From: Verrucomicrobiota bacterium | GTDB lineage: Bacteria > Verrucomicrobiota > Verrucomicrobiia > Opitutales > Opitutaceae | Length of the DNA: 52,378 nt | Direction of reading: 5' to 3' | Assembly: GCA_018239675.1 (NCBI GenBank) | Contig: JAFEGX010000110.1 | Span: forward strand, 1 to 52,378 | In this document: in pieces, positions 34,020 to 41,432 of the stretch | Layout of the letters: each line of letters opens with the position of its first letter | Position numbering within the stretch: the first letter of the stretch is position 1 | Notes under the pieces: generated by a model | The model's database searches: none | What the model was told of the DNA's origin: nothing | What the model saw: the letters and a program-made list of their open reading frames with translations, nothing else | Position numbers and translations under genes: made by a program

Positions 34020-34337
34020 ATGAAATCCTCAATAGGCAGAATCCTCGCGGCCACGTTTCTGTGGCTGGCGCTCGCGGCGTGGTCGCGGGCCGACATCTGG
34101 TACACGTTCGCCCAAGGCCATGGCTACCAGCAGGCGACAGTAATGACCGAGTACGACGAGAGCTGGGACTTCGACTACCCACGCGGCTTCTCCGCGCCGA
34201 TTGTCGACTGGAGCAGCACGACCTTCTCGTATGGCTACCTGCTGACCGTGGTCGTCGACACCGACTATCCGGCCGGGTCCTACTACTTCCTCGCGTACCA
34301 GACCGGCGGGCCGTCCATCAACGTCTACCTCAGCTGA
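34020..34337 (+). CDS. Small secreted protein, unknown function
   Basis: This 105-aa protein has a signal peptide (ILAATFLWLALAAWSRA). The mature part of about 80 residues is rich in Tyr, Trp, Asp and Ser (DESWDFDYPRGFS, YGYLLTVVVDTDYPAG), suggesting a small all-beta secreted domain. I do not recognise the family. The start at 34020 has an AAGGTGA Shine-Dalgarno about 7 bases upstream, one of the clearest in the window. The longer frame to 33,861 is not credible. A large hairpin follows at 34,343-34,391. It stands alone between the membrane protein and a group of exported proteins. Confidence 0.8.
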   Translation: MKSSIGRILAATFLWLALAAWSRADIWYTFAQGHGYQQATVMTEYDESWDFDYPRGFSAPIVDWSSTTFSYGYLLTVVVDTDYPAGSYYFLAYQTGGPSINVYLS

Positions 34338-34342
34338 TCCGT

Positions 34343-34391
34343 ACGCGGGCCACCGCGGCGCGGCCCCGTCGTCGCGCCGCGCGGCCCGCGT
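34343..34391 (+). terminator. Large nested GC hairpin, possible terminator
   Basis: ACGCGGGCC at 34,343-34,351 pairs perfectly with GGCCCGCGT at 34,383-34,391, and inside it GGCGCG (34,357-34,362) pairs with CGCGCC (34,373-34,378). It begins 6 bases past a stop codon but lacks a T tract, so it might be a Rho-type or attenuating structure. Confidence 0.5.
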
Positions 34392-34409
34392 CCGGACCTT
34401 GGCGTCTCG

Positions 34410-35153
34410 ATGAAACGTGAATCCCTCCTAGTGGGGCTGTTCCTCGGCGTCGCCCTGACGGTCACTGTCGTGCTGCTCAGCCGACAGGAGCCCGTGGGGC
34501 CGGGCCGGGCGCTGCGGTCGGCCCCACTGCCGTCACCAACTCCGGAGGAGGAAAGGGCCCGCGAGGACTACCTGGCGAGCTACGCGCGGCGCAAGTTCGC
34601 CCCGTGGCTGGCCCGCCTGCGGGTCGGGACTCCCGGCGATTTGGCCGACCGCGCGGCCGTGATCGTAGCCGAACGCGAACGCCGCCTGGCCGGGGCCCGC
34701 GAGGCCTCGCGAAAGTGTGGGATGGCGATGGAGGCGTACTGTGAGCGGGTGACGGCGGAAGCCCGGGCCGCGCTGGTCGCGGCCGGTGGCGATAACCTCG
34801 GTCGCCAGTTCGATGACTTTCTGACGTTGCTGCCGGAGCGCTTGGTGGTGGGCAACGTGAACCAGGTGCTGGTCTACCGCGGCGACGCGATGACCGCCGA
34901 CCAAATGGAGCGAGTCTGCGTGATCCTGCATCAATCCCTGCCGGCGCCGCCGGTGGGCCGACCCTCGGTGGCGGTGTGGGACGCTTATCTCGACCGGATC
35001 CGCGGCTCGAACGAGGCGGTGCTGGCGGCGACGGCGTCGTGGCTCGCGCCAGTCCAAGTTCAGGCCCTGCGCGAGGAACTTGAGCTGCAGTGGCTGCACC
35101 TGCGGAGCCAGCGCCGCGACATCCGGATCGGGCAGGAACTCTCCCGGTCATGA
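34410..35153 (+). CDS. Membrane-anchored exported protein, unknown function
   Basis: This 247-aa protein has a single N-terminal hydrophobic segment (about 6-24, LLVGLFLGVALTVTVVLLS). A Pro-rich linker (PLPSPTPEEERARED) and a mainly helical domain follow, with a cysteine pair at KCGMAMEAYCERV. It looks like a periplasmic protein anchored in the inner membrane. No known family was recognised. The TGA overlaps the ATG of the next gene at 35,150-35,153, so it is probably coupled to the lipoprotein downstream. Function cannot be inferred beyond an envelope location. Confidence 0.8.
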   Translation: MKRESLLVGLFLGVALTVTVVLLSRQEPVGPGRALRSAPLPSPTPEEERAREDYLASYARRKFAPWLARLRVGTPGDLADRAAVIVAERERRLAGAREASRKCGMAMEAYCERVTAEARAALVAAGGDNLGRQFDDFLTLLPERLVVGNVNQVLVYRGDAMTADQMERVCVILHQSLPAPPVGRPSVAVWDAYLDRIRGSNEAVLAATASWLAPVQVQALREELELQWLHLRSQRRDIRIGQELSRS

Positions 35154-35662
35154 GCAAGCCGCCGTGGACAGCCCCAGCGGCAATTACGGCGATAGTGCTT
35201 GCGCTCGCCATGTCCGGCTGCGCTTCCGGGCCGGCCGCCCGCGCCGCCGAGAGGGCGGACGTGTTTCAACGTCTCACCACCCGCCAGCAGGCAAACCTGC
35301 GCGACGGTGTCATCGAGGGTGACTACACCGCGGACATGGTGTACATCGCGCTGGGCCGTCCGTCGACGCGGGTGCCGGCCTATGATGGGGAAGGGGAGCT
35401 CTGGACCTATCGGAATTTCTATCCCTCGCGCCATTGGGTGGGAGCGTCCCTCTACCGGCGAACTGACGTGCCGGAGCGCGCGGCCGGCGGCAGTCTCCAA
35501 GCGGCGCTTGGCCCGGTGGGCGACGTACGCGACCCGAACAGGGGTGGGGGTTACGGCGACGGAATTTCCAGCGCTGGCTCGCCAGCAGGCGATGCCGCGG
35601 CCGCAACGCTGCGCGTCTGGTTGCGGAACGGCCGGGTGGTTCGGTTCGAACTCCAACCCTGA
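35150..35662 (+). CDS. Predicted lipoprotein, unknown function
   Basis: This 170-aa protein has a signal and lipobox ending LAMSGC (cysteine about residue 24). A segment with YTADMVYIALGRPSTRVPA and GELWTYRNFYPS follows, which recalls the SmpA/OmlA (BamE-like) fold, where a small lipoprotein carries a GxP-type turn after two helices and a W-Y strand. That likeness is weak. The C-terminal third is Gly-rich and ends in a short strand, RVWLRNGRVVRFELQP. It is coupled to the upstream gene by an ATGA overlap. The start at 35150 is set by the lipoprotein signal. Both genes probably act together in the envelope. Confidence 0.82.
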   Translation: MSKPPWTAPAAITAIVLALAMSGCASGPAARAAERADVFQRLTTRQQANLRDGVIEGDYTADMVYIALGRPSTRVPAYDGEGELWTYRNFYPSRHWVGASLYRRTDVPERAAGGSLQAALGPVGDVRDPNRGGGYGDGISSAGSPAGDAAAATLRVWLRNGRVVRFELQP

Positions 35663-35675
35663 GGTGGCCCACCCG

Positions 35676-35755
35676 CTTTCCCGTTTCTTCCTCCTTCTCT
35701 CTCCTTTCCCGATTTCCCTCTTTCTTCTTTTCCGCCAGATCCTTCTCCCTTGCGG
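35676..35755. repeat. Polypyrimidine tract
   Basis: About 80 bases of almost pure C/T on the plus strand lie between the lipoprotein gene and the Ig-like protein gene. It is unlike surrounding spacer. A purine-rich GGAAACGGGAAACGGGG stretch at 20,774-20,790 reads like its complement. It could affect transcription or be a degenerate repeat; no gene is present. Confidence 0.6.
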
Positions 35756-35818
35756 GCGGGTCTGACCGGGGCTACAAGGGAGACTCTCCCGCCTCATCCC
35801 CCGTCGTGGACCCCCGCC

Positions 35819-36574
35819 ATGAAGACGCTGCTTGTGTGCTTGCTCCTCGGACTGACTGCCCTGGCCGTGCCGGGTCAGGCGGCCAACGTGACCATCATTA
35901 CGATGAATCTGGACATCGCGAACGGCTTCGTGCCTCCGGCCGGGCCCAGCCGGGTGCGGGTGCCGCCAGGTGAGTCGGTGCGCCTGGTGCTGCCGCCCGA
36001 GTGGCCGGCGGCGATCCAGTGGCGCAGGAATGGCCAGCCCATTCCGGGCGCGACCAATTCGACCCTGGTGCTGGGCAACGTGACCACGGCGGACAACGGC
36101 CTTTATACGGTCACCGGCGCGCCGTTTCCGACGATTGCTTGTGGCATTCAGCTCGAGGTCGTGGCCGCCGGTACCACCGGAAATTTCTCGTCCCGCCTGC
36201 GCCTGCAACCGGGCACCGATGTCCAGATCGTTGGTTTCGTGGTCACCGGCACGACGACCAAGACCCTGCTGGTGCGCGCGGTGGGTCCGACGCTCGCGTC
36301 GTTTGGCGTGACCGGTCCGGTGGCGCAGCCGCGCATCGCATTCTACGACTCAAAGGGACAGCTCTACGGCTGGGTGCGGGCGGCGGTGGTCCTGCCTCCG
36401 AGCTACTGGACCGATCTGTTTGCCCGGGTCGGGGCGTTCCCGTTGACCGGCGGCGAAGAGCCGTACCTCGCCTTCGACCTCGGTCCTTTCCCGCCGGGCG
36501 CGTATACCATCCACGTCACCGACGCGGCGAAAGCCGGCGGGACGGTGCTGGTGGAGGCGTACGAGGTACCGTAG
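35819..36574 (+). CDS. Secreted Ig-like protein with a C-terminal GVGPTLA-type domain
   Basis: This 251-aa exported protein has a signal peptide ending near PGQA. An Ig-like domain of about 90 residues follows, with WRRNGQPIPGATNSTLVL and TADNGLYTV, a standard I-set pattern. One copy of the beta-rich tail domain is at the end (LLVRAVGPTLASFGVTG ... AYTIHVTDAAKAGGTVLVEAYEVP). That tail occurs twice in the propeller protein at 29,999-31,996, so the two are probably exported or displayed in the same way. It may bind a polymer at the surface. The start at 35819 is set by the signal. The gene is alone, followed by the atypical LuxR regulator. Confidence 0.87.
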   Translation: MKTLLVCLLLGLTALAVPGQAANVTIITMNLDIANGFVPPAGPSRVRVPPGESVRLVLPPEWPAAIQWRRNGQPIPGATNSTLVLGNVTTADNGLYTVTGAPFPTIACGIQLEVVAAGTTGNFSSRLRLQPGTDVQIVGFVVTGTTTKTLLVRAVGPTLASFGVTGPVAQPRIAFYDSKGQLYGWVRAAVVLPPSYWTDLFARVGAFPLTGGEEPYLAFDLGPFPPGAYTIHVTDAAKAGGTVLVEAYEVP

Positions 36575-36712
36575 CACGTGGCCGATTTGTGCCAAAAAAA
36601 CTTCGCCAAAGTTAGGTAAGGGGTGGGCGCAACCGTCGGGAAGGCGGGTCGTCGCAGGGACCGTGCCGGCATGCGGAACCGCGCGGGGTGGTGCTGCGTC
36701 CCGGCCAACTCC

Positions 36713-37474
36713 ATGAGCGCCGACGCCGTCACCGCCTGCCCAATCCCTCCGTCCGCCGAGCTACCGGCGCCCGCCCGGCTGCGGGTGGTCATCGCCAAGC
36801 CCATGCGCCTCTACGCCGAGGCGTTGGCGGTGGTGTGCCGGGAGCTGCTGGCCGGGGCCGAGGTCGGGATCGTCCTGCGGGGCGCGGAGCTGCTGAACTC
36901 CCTGCGGAACAGGCCGGCGGACCTGCTGGTGCTCGGGCTCGCGTTTCCCGATCTCGACGGCCTCGACCTCCTGGCGCCGATCGCGCGCGAGAAGCTGGCC
37001 GGCCGCGTGCTGGTGGATTCGCCGCGGCGCGACGAATATTCGCTGCTTATGCTGCGCTCGGCGCGGTTTGACGGCTTCATCGATGCCTCGACGGAGACCG
37101 TGGAGGCGCTGACCGCGGCGATCCGCGCCGTGCTGGCGGGGCAGGGATACATCAGCCCGACCCTCCGCCCGCAGCTGGTTGACCGGGAGCCCGTCGGGGC
37201 GCTCGGCCAGCGGCTCACGCCGGCGGAGCTTCACGTGCTGGGCGTGATCGGCGACGGCAGCGACAACGACGAGGCGGCGGCCCGGCTCGGATTGTCGCCG
37301 AAGACCGTGCAGACCCACCGGCGGAACATCATGCGCAAGCTGCGCGTGTCCACGAGCGCCAAGCTGGTGCGCGAGGCGGTGCGGCTCGGCGTCGTGCGCA
37401 TCACGCCGGGCGGCGTGCTGGCGAGGGCGACGGCGGGCGGGCGCACGTCGCCGGTTACCTCGCTCCGTACCTAG
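36713..37474 (+). CDS. LuxR-type regulator with a degenerate receiver domain
   Basis: This 253-aa protein has the layout of a NarL-type response regulator: a receiver-like domain at about 22-145 and a LuxR HTH at about 168-228 (LTPAELHVLGVIGDG..LSPKTVQTHRRNIMRKL). The receiver has lost its phosphorylation pocket. The acidic pair reads AK (residues 28-29), the phospho-acceptor position reads Gly75 in LVLGLAFPDLDG, and the conserved lysine region reads GFIDAS. It is probably not controlled by phosphorylation and may be constitutive, ligand-bound or controlled by partner binding. The start at 36713 is preferred over 36,623, which adds an Arg-rich leader. No kinase is adjacent. A TonB receptor follows, but a 299-base gap separates them. 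Confidence 0.9.
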   Translation: MSADAVTACPIPPSAELPAPARLRVVIAKPMRLYAEALAVVCRELLAGAEVGIVLRGAELLNSLRNRPADLLVLGLAFPDLDGLDLLAPIAREKLAGRVLVDSPRRDEYSLLMLRSARFDGFIDASTETVEALTAAIRAVLAGQGYISPTLRPQLVDREPVGALGQRLTPAELHVLGVIGDGSDNDEAAARLGLSPKTVQTHRRNIMRKLRVSTSAKLVREAVRLGVVRITPGGVLARATAGGRTSPVTSLRT

Positions 37475-37773
37475 AGTTGAGTACCGGGTCGCGGATCGCG
37501 CGCAAGGTTCCCGGCGTCACAGCGGGCGCATTACCTCGAACCTTTCCAAGAATTTCTCCGCGTCCGCTGATGATCGGTGCCCAGGTCAAATCCTGCTGAC
37601 GACTGATTCCGCCGGCAGGTGGCCACCGGGGGGTGGTTTGACGCTGAACTTCCGACGCAGCGGGCGCGGAGGCCTCTTTCCCGGGCGGCGCGGCCGTGGG
37701 CCGCGCTGACGGGGCCGCCCTTGGCGCGGCCCGTCGCCGCGCCGGACTCAAGCAACGACCAGATACCACATCC
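37475..37773. other. Leader region of the TonB-dependent receptor gene
   Basis: The 299-base spacer holds no gene. Two GC-rich hairpins lie near its 3' end: GCGCGGCC/GGCCGCGC at 37,688-37,695 and 37,699-37,706, and another at about 37,707-37,735. They may shape the messenger leader. I looked for cobalamin, TPP and other riboswitch cores and did not find one. Confidence 0.45.
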
Positions 37774-40700
37774 ATGAAACCTGATATTGGTTACCCACGA
37801 CCAGGAGCCGGCCATCGGCTGGTTGCCTGTCTCGCGCTGCTGTCGACGACGCTGGCGCCCGCGCTGCGCGCGCAGGCCTCGGACGACGTGAAGCAGCTCC
37901 AGGACGAAGTGGCCGCGCTGAAGGCGCGCCTCGCCAAGTACGAGGGCGGCGGCACCACCGCCGCCGCGTCAGGCACGCCGGAGGCCGCCGCCCCGGCGAC
38001 CACTGCCGCCGCGCCCGCGCCCCTGGCCACCGACCAGGGCGTCCAGACGCTCTCGCCGTTCCAGGTCAGCAGCGACCGCGACAAAGGCTACCTCCGCACC
38101 AACTCGGCCACGGCCACCCGCATCGGCATGGAGATCCAGAAGATCCCGATGTCCGTCTCGGTGGTGAGCTCGGACTTCATCCGCGACACCGGCATGCGGA
38201 GCCTCACGGACATCCTCGGCTACACCGCAGGCACGTCCGGCGACCCGAAGTTCGACACCAACCGGCCCTCGAACAACGCGACGCCGCAGGGCACTTTCAC
38301 GGTGCGCGGCTTCCCGGTGAACATCATCCTGCGCGACGGCCTCCTGATGTACTCGACGAAGTACAACGTCGATAACACCGAGCGCGTGGAGATCATCAAG
38401 GGCCCCGCGGCGGTCTTCTTCGGCGAAGGCTACCCGGGCGGCGTGATCAACTACGTCACGAAGACCGCTAGCCTCGGCAAGCTGCCGAGCGAGCTCAGCT
38501 ACACTTTCGGCTCGGACAACCTGAACCGAGCGCTGCTGGACGACAACCACGTGTTCTCCAACAAGGCGGCGCTGCGCGTCGTGGCCGGCTGGGAGAACAG
38601 CCTGGGCGACCGCGCGTACGAGTTCACTAAGCGCTTCGACGTGACGCCGTCCATCGTCCTCGACCCGTTTGCGAACGGGAAGCTGAAGATCGCGGCCAAC
38701 ACGATCTACCTGAAGGAGCGGTACAACGAGAACCTCGCCGACTGGATCTATCCGGACGGCTGGTTCCAGGCGTACCAGTCGCCGTCGGCGGCGCTGATGA
38801 CCGCCGCGGGGCTCGACCCGACCAACCCGGCGTCGATCACGGCCTACCGCAACCGCATCCAGACGAGCCTGGGCAGCTACCAGGCGGACGTGCGCAAGGC
38901 GGCGAACAACCCGTACCTGCCACTCTACACCTCGATCCAGCGCGGCGCCTACTACCTCGACAAGAACGGCAACCGGATCCACGACACCGGGTTCAATTTC
39001 ATGAACCGGGGCTCGTTTGACGACAACGAGCAGACGACCTCGACCTTCACGGTCGACGCGACGCCGACGGACTGGCTCTCGTTCCGGTACGCGCTGACGC
39101 AGGACAACACCACGTTCAACGATCAGGAGGGCAACAACGTCCCGAACGCCGACGGCTACACGTTCAACGCGGCCAGCGGCTACAACGCGGCGGGCTACTG
39201 GCGCAAGACCCGCACGCACCAGTTCGACACGGTCACGCGCTTCGACGTCCTCGGCGTGAAGAACAAGTTCCTCGTCGGTTACCTGCTGCAGAACCTGCGG
39301 CAGCAGTACCTGACCCCGGCGAACAGCAACGTGCCGGTCTACAACCTGGTCCCGGGCTACAACTATCCGGCCACGAACCCGGCCACGAGCTTCACCCCGG
39401 GCGGCGCGCTGAACAACTCGCCGACGGCCTCGTATCTCACGGACCGCAACGGCAACATCATGACCGCGCAGCAGGTGTATGCGAACTGGGACCCGGGCAC
39501 CCAGGTGCAGCCGGTGGAGTCGAAGCTCTTCCCGGGCTGGGCGAACCCGATCGACGGCTACCCGCAGCAGTACAACGCGTGGTACGTGAACTACTCGGGC
39601 ACGGCGCTGCACGACCGGCTGACGATCCTCGGCGGCTTCCGCCAGGAGACGTACCGCCAGGCGGGCCAGGCGCTGACCGCGAACTTCCCGTGGTATTCGC
39701 CTCCGCCGTATGCGTTCGCCGACCAGGCGACCTATCCCCCGGGCGTCTACAACTACTCGCCGAGCTACGCGTCGACGAACTTCCTCACCCAGACCGGCAA
39801 TTCCTACATGGGCGGCCTGTCGTATGAGCTGAAGAAGGGCCTGAACCTCTACACGTCGGTCAGCCAGACCTTCCGGTTCAACAACCTCACGCCGCTCGGC
39901 GGCTTCCTGTACCACCTCGACGCGTCCGACCCGAACTTCCAGTCGATGGTGAACACCATCCTCGCGTCCAACGGCGGCAGCTTCACCTACAAGTACTACA
40001 ACGGCGGCTCGACGACCATCACCTCGGTGGCCGACGCGCTCGCCGCGCTGCAGCACGAGGGCGCGGGCACGCAGGCGCCGAACGAGGAGGGCAAGAACCT
40101 CGAGATCGGCACGAAGGTCTCGCTCTGGGACGACCGCCTCGTCGGGACGTTCTCGATCTTCCGCGCCGACCGGAACAACCAGCTGGTGGAGGACATCCAG
40201 CACCAGGCGACGGAGCCGTTCAACTACGGCAATCTCGCCGGCGTTGGCGCCGGCACCCGCAACCTGCGGTGGCGCTCGGTGGCCCACAACCGCATCGAGG
40301 GCACCGAGGCGGAGTTCATCTGGACGCCCGTCCGGAACTTCCAGCTCTTCACGAACGCGTCGTGGTACTGGGCGGCGAAGACGATCTCCGACCCGTCCGT
40401 CGCGGCGACCAACATCAACCACGACATCTACTTCAGCAACCGCATCGAGAACGTGCCGGAGTATCGCCTGAACTTCTTCGGGAAGTACACGCTGGAGGAC
40501 ACGTTCCTTCGCGGCCTGGGGATCGGCCTGGGCGGGCGCTACTCGTCGCGCACGAACATCTCGCGCAGCGTCGACTGGAACCCGAGCCTCGGCGGCCTCA
40601 CGGCCGGCAACTTCTTCGTGTTCTCGGGCACCCTGTCGTACCCGTACACGATCGCCGGCTACCGTCTGACCAGCCAGCTCGTCGTCTCGAATCTGTTCGA

Positions 40701-40782
40701 CAAGGTCTACATCGACGGCGGCACGAGCGGCATCACGGCGCCGCCGCGCACGTGGTCGCTGGAGACGTCGCTGCGGTTCTAG
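37774..40782 (+). CDS. TonB-dependent receptor, large
   Basis: This 1,002-aa outer-membrane receptor has a signal peptide, then a short coiled coil (DDVKQLQDEVAALKARLAKY) before the plug, which is uncommon. An Ala/Thr-rich linker leads to the TonB-box-like LSPFQVSSDRDKGY. The plug contains IPMSVSVVSSDFIRDTGM, VRGFPVNIILRDG and FFGEGYPGGVINYVTK, of the FhuE/siderophore-like type. The long barrel ends with LVVSNLFDKVYIDGG and the terminal Phe of SLETSLRF. Likely ligands are oligosaccharides or siderophores; no SusD partner is present. The start at 37774 is set by the signal. A strong terminator follows at 40,818. Confidence 0.95.
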   Translation: MKPDIGYPRPGAGHRLVACLALLSTTLAPALRAQASDDVKQLQDEVAALKARLAKYEGGGTTAAASGTPEAAAPATTAAAPAPLATDQGVQTLSPFQVSSDRDKGYLRTNSATATRIGMEIQKIPMSVSVVSSDFIRDTGMRSLTDILGYTAGTSGDPKFDTNRPSNNATPQGTFTVRGFPVNIILRDGLLMYSTKYNVDNTERVEIIKGPAAVFFGEGYPGGVINYVTKTASLGKLPSELSYTFGSDNLNRALLDDNHVFSNKAALRVVAGWENSLGDRAYEFTKRFDVTPSIVLDPFANGKLKIAANTIYLKERYNENLADWIYPDGWFQAYQSPSAALMTAAGLDPTNPASITAYRNRIQTSLGSYQADVRKAANNPYLPLYTSIQRGAYYLDKNGNRIHDTGFNFMNRGSFDDNEQTTSTFTVDATPTDWLSFRYALTQDNTTFNDQEGNNVPNADGYTFNAASGYNAAGYWRKTRTHQFDTVTRFDVLGVKNKFLVGYLLQNLRQQYLTPANSNVPVYNLVPGYNYPATNPATSFTPGGALNNSPTASYLTDRNGNIMTAQQVYANWDPGTQVQPVESKLFPGWANPIDGYPQQYNAWYVNYSGTALHDRLTILGGFRQETYRQAGQALTANFPWYSPPPYAFADQATYPPGVYNYSPSYASTNFLTQTGNSYMGGLSYELKKGLNLYTSVSQTFRFNNLTPLGGFLYHLDASDPNFQSMVNTILASNGGSFTYKYYNGGSTTITSVADALAALQHEGAGTQAPNEEGKNLEIGTKVSLWDDRLVGTFSIFRADRNNQLVEDIQHQATEPFNYGNLAGVGAGTRNLRWRSVAHNRIEGTEAEFIWTPVRNFQLFTNASWYWAAKTISDPSVAATNINHDIYFSNRIENVPEYRLNFFGKYTLEDTFLRGLGIGLGGRYSSRTNISRSVDWNPSLGGLTAGNFFVFSGTLSYPYTIAGYRLTSQLVVSNLFDKVYIDGGTSGITAPPRTWSLETSLRF

Positions 40783-40817
40783 CCCGGACAGTCTTTGGTA
40801 GTTAGGGTAGGTAGTTC

Positions 40818-40855
40818 ACAGGGCGGAAGGCCGGGGGGCCTCCGCCCTGTTTGCT
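40818..40855 (+). terminator. Terminator after the large TonB receptor
   Basis: ACAGGGCGG at 40,818-40,826 pairs with CCGCCCTGT at 40,842-40,850, and inside it AGGCC pairs with GGCCT around a 4-base loop with one bulged A. TTTG follows. It lies 36 bases after the receptor stop and could serve the minus-strand gene at 40,869 as well. Confidence 0.8.
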
Positions 40856-40868
40856 TTGCCGCCGGGAG

Positions 40869-41111
40869 TCAGCGCTCGTGGCCGAGCCGGGAAACCTCCT
40901 CGGCCGCGGGGCCCGTCCCGATCGGCTCCGCCGTGAGCCGGCCCCGCGCCGCGAAATACCGGCAGGGCGTGCGCCAGCTGCACAGGCGCTGGACGGCGCC
41001 CGGACGGTGGCACCAGATCCACTCGCCACCGCTGGCCGACAGCGGCTCCGCGAATTCGCAGCCGATCCCGCATTCGGTGACCGGACCAGGCAGTTCGTCG
41101 AAGGTCGTCAT
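40869..41111 (-). CDS. Small cysteine-rich protein, hypothetical
   Basis: This 80-aa frame begins MTTFDELPGPVTECGIGCEF and contains five cysteines (CGIGC, WCHRPG, CSWRTPC), suggesting a small metal-binding or disulfide protein. It has no signal peptide or membrane segment. I do not recognise the family. Support comes from a coherent composition, a sensible start and the terminator just beyond its stop. Against it, the region is short and other frames overlap. Longer starts run to 41,207 without gain. It lies between two convergent-type features, the large receptor's terminator and a palindromic repeat. Confidence 0.5.
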   Translation of the reverse strand: MTTFDELPGPVTECGIGCEFAEPLSASGGEWIWCHRPGAVQRLCSWRTPCRYFAARGRLTAEPIGTGPAAEEVSRLGHER

Positions 41112-41241
41112 GATCGCACGGCTCTGGCCCGGAGTGTACGCCGGTGGTGACGCCGAAACAGCCCGAATCCGGGAAATCGCTGGGATAGCAGGGGAGCCAC
41201 TGATCACCGCTAAAGCGTGCTAATGACCGGAGACCGGGCTT

Positions 41242-41380
41242 TCACAGGAGGCAACGGAGGGAACGGAGATGGGGAACCATTAATTCACGCTAATTCACGC
41301 TGATGGGTTTCAGACCGGATTAGTGCGGATGAGCGAAGATTAGTGGTTTCCCTCTCCGTTCCCTCCGTTGCCTCCTGTGA
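41242..41380. repeat. Palindromic intergenic element, copy B with perfect 27-bp arms
   Basis: The arms at 41,242-41,268 and 41,354-41,380 are exact reverse complements for 27 bases (starting TCACAGGAGGCAACGGAG). Pairing continues imperfectly inward through opposed TTAATTCACGCTAATT-like and GGATTAGTGCGGATG-like text. The core arm unit is the 9-mer GGAGGCAAC. It lies upstream of nothing on the plus strand and past the stop of the second receptor (minus strand). Confidence 0.92.
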
Positions 41381-41432
41381 GAGGTCTTCCGGCCCACGTT
41401 GGACTGGGGATGCGGTGGGTTGGGATTGGGGT

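Noticed and set aside
37475-37773. Riboswitch upstream of the TonB receptor
   Set aside because: Only simple GC hairpins are visible; no conserved core of a cobalamin or other known riboswitch was found.
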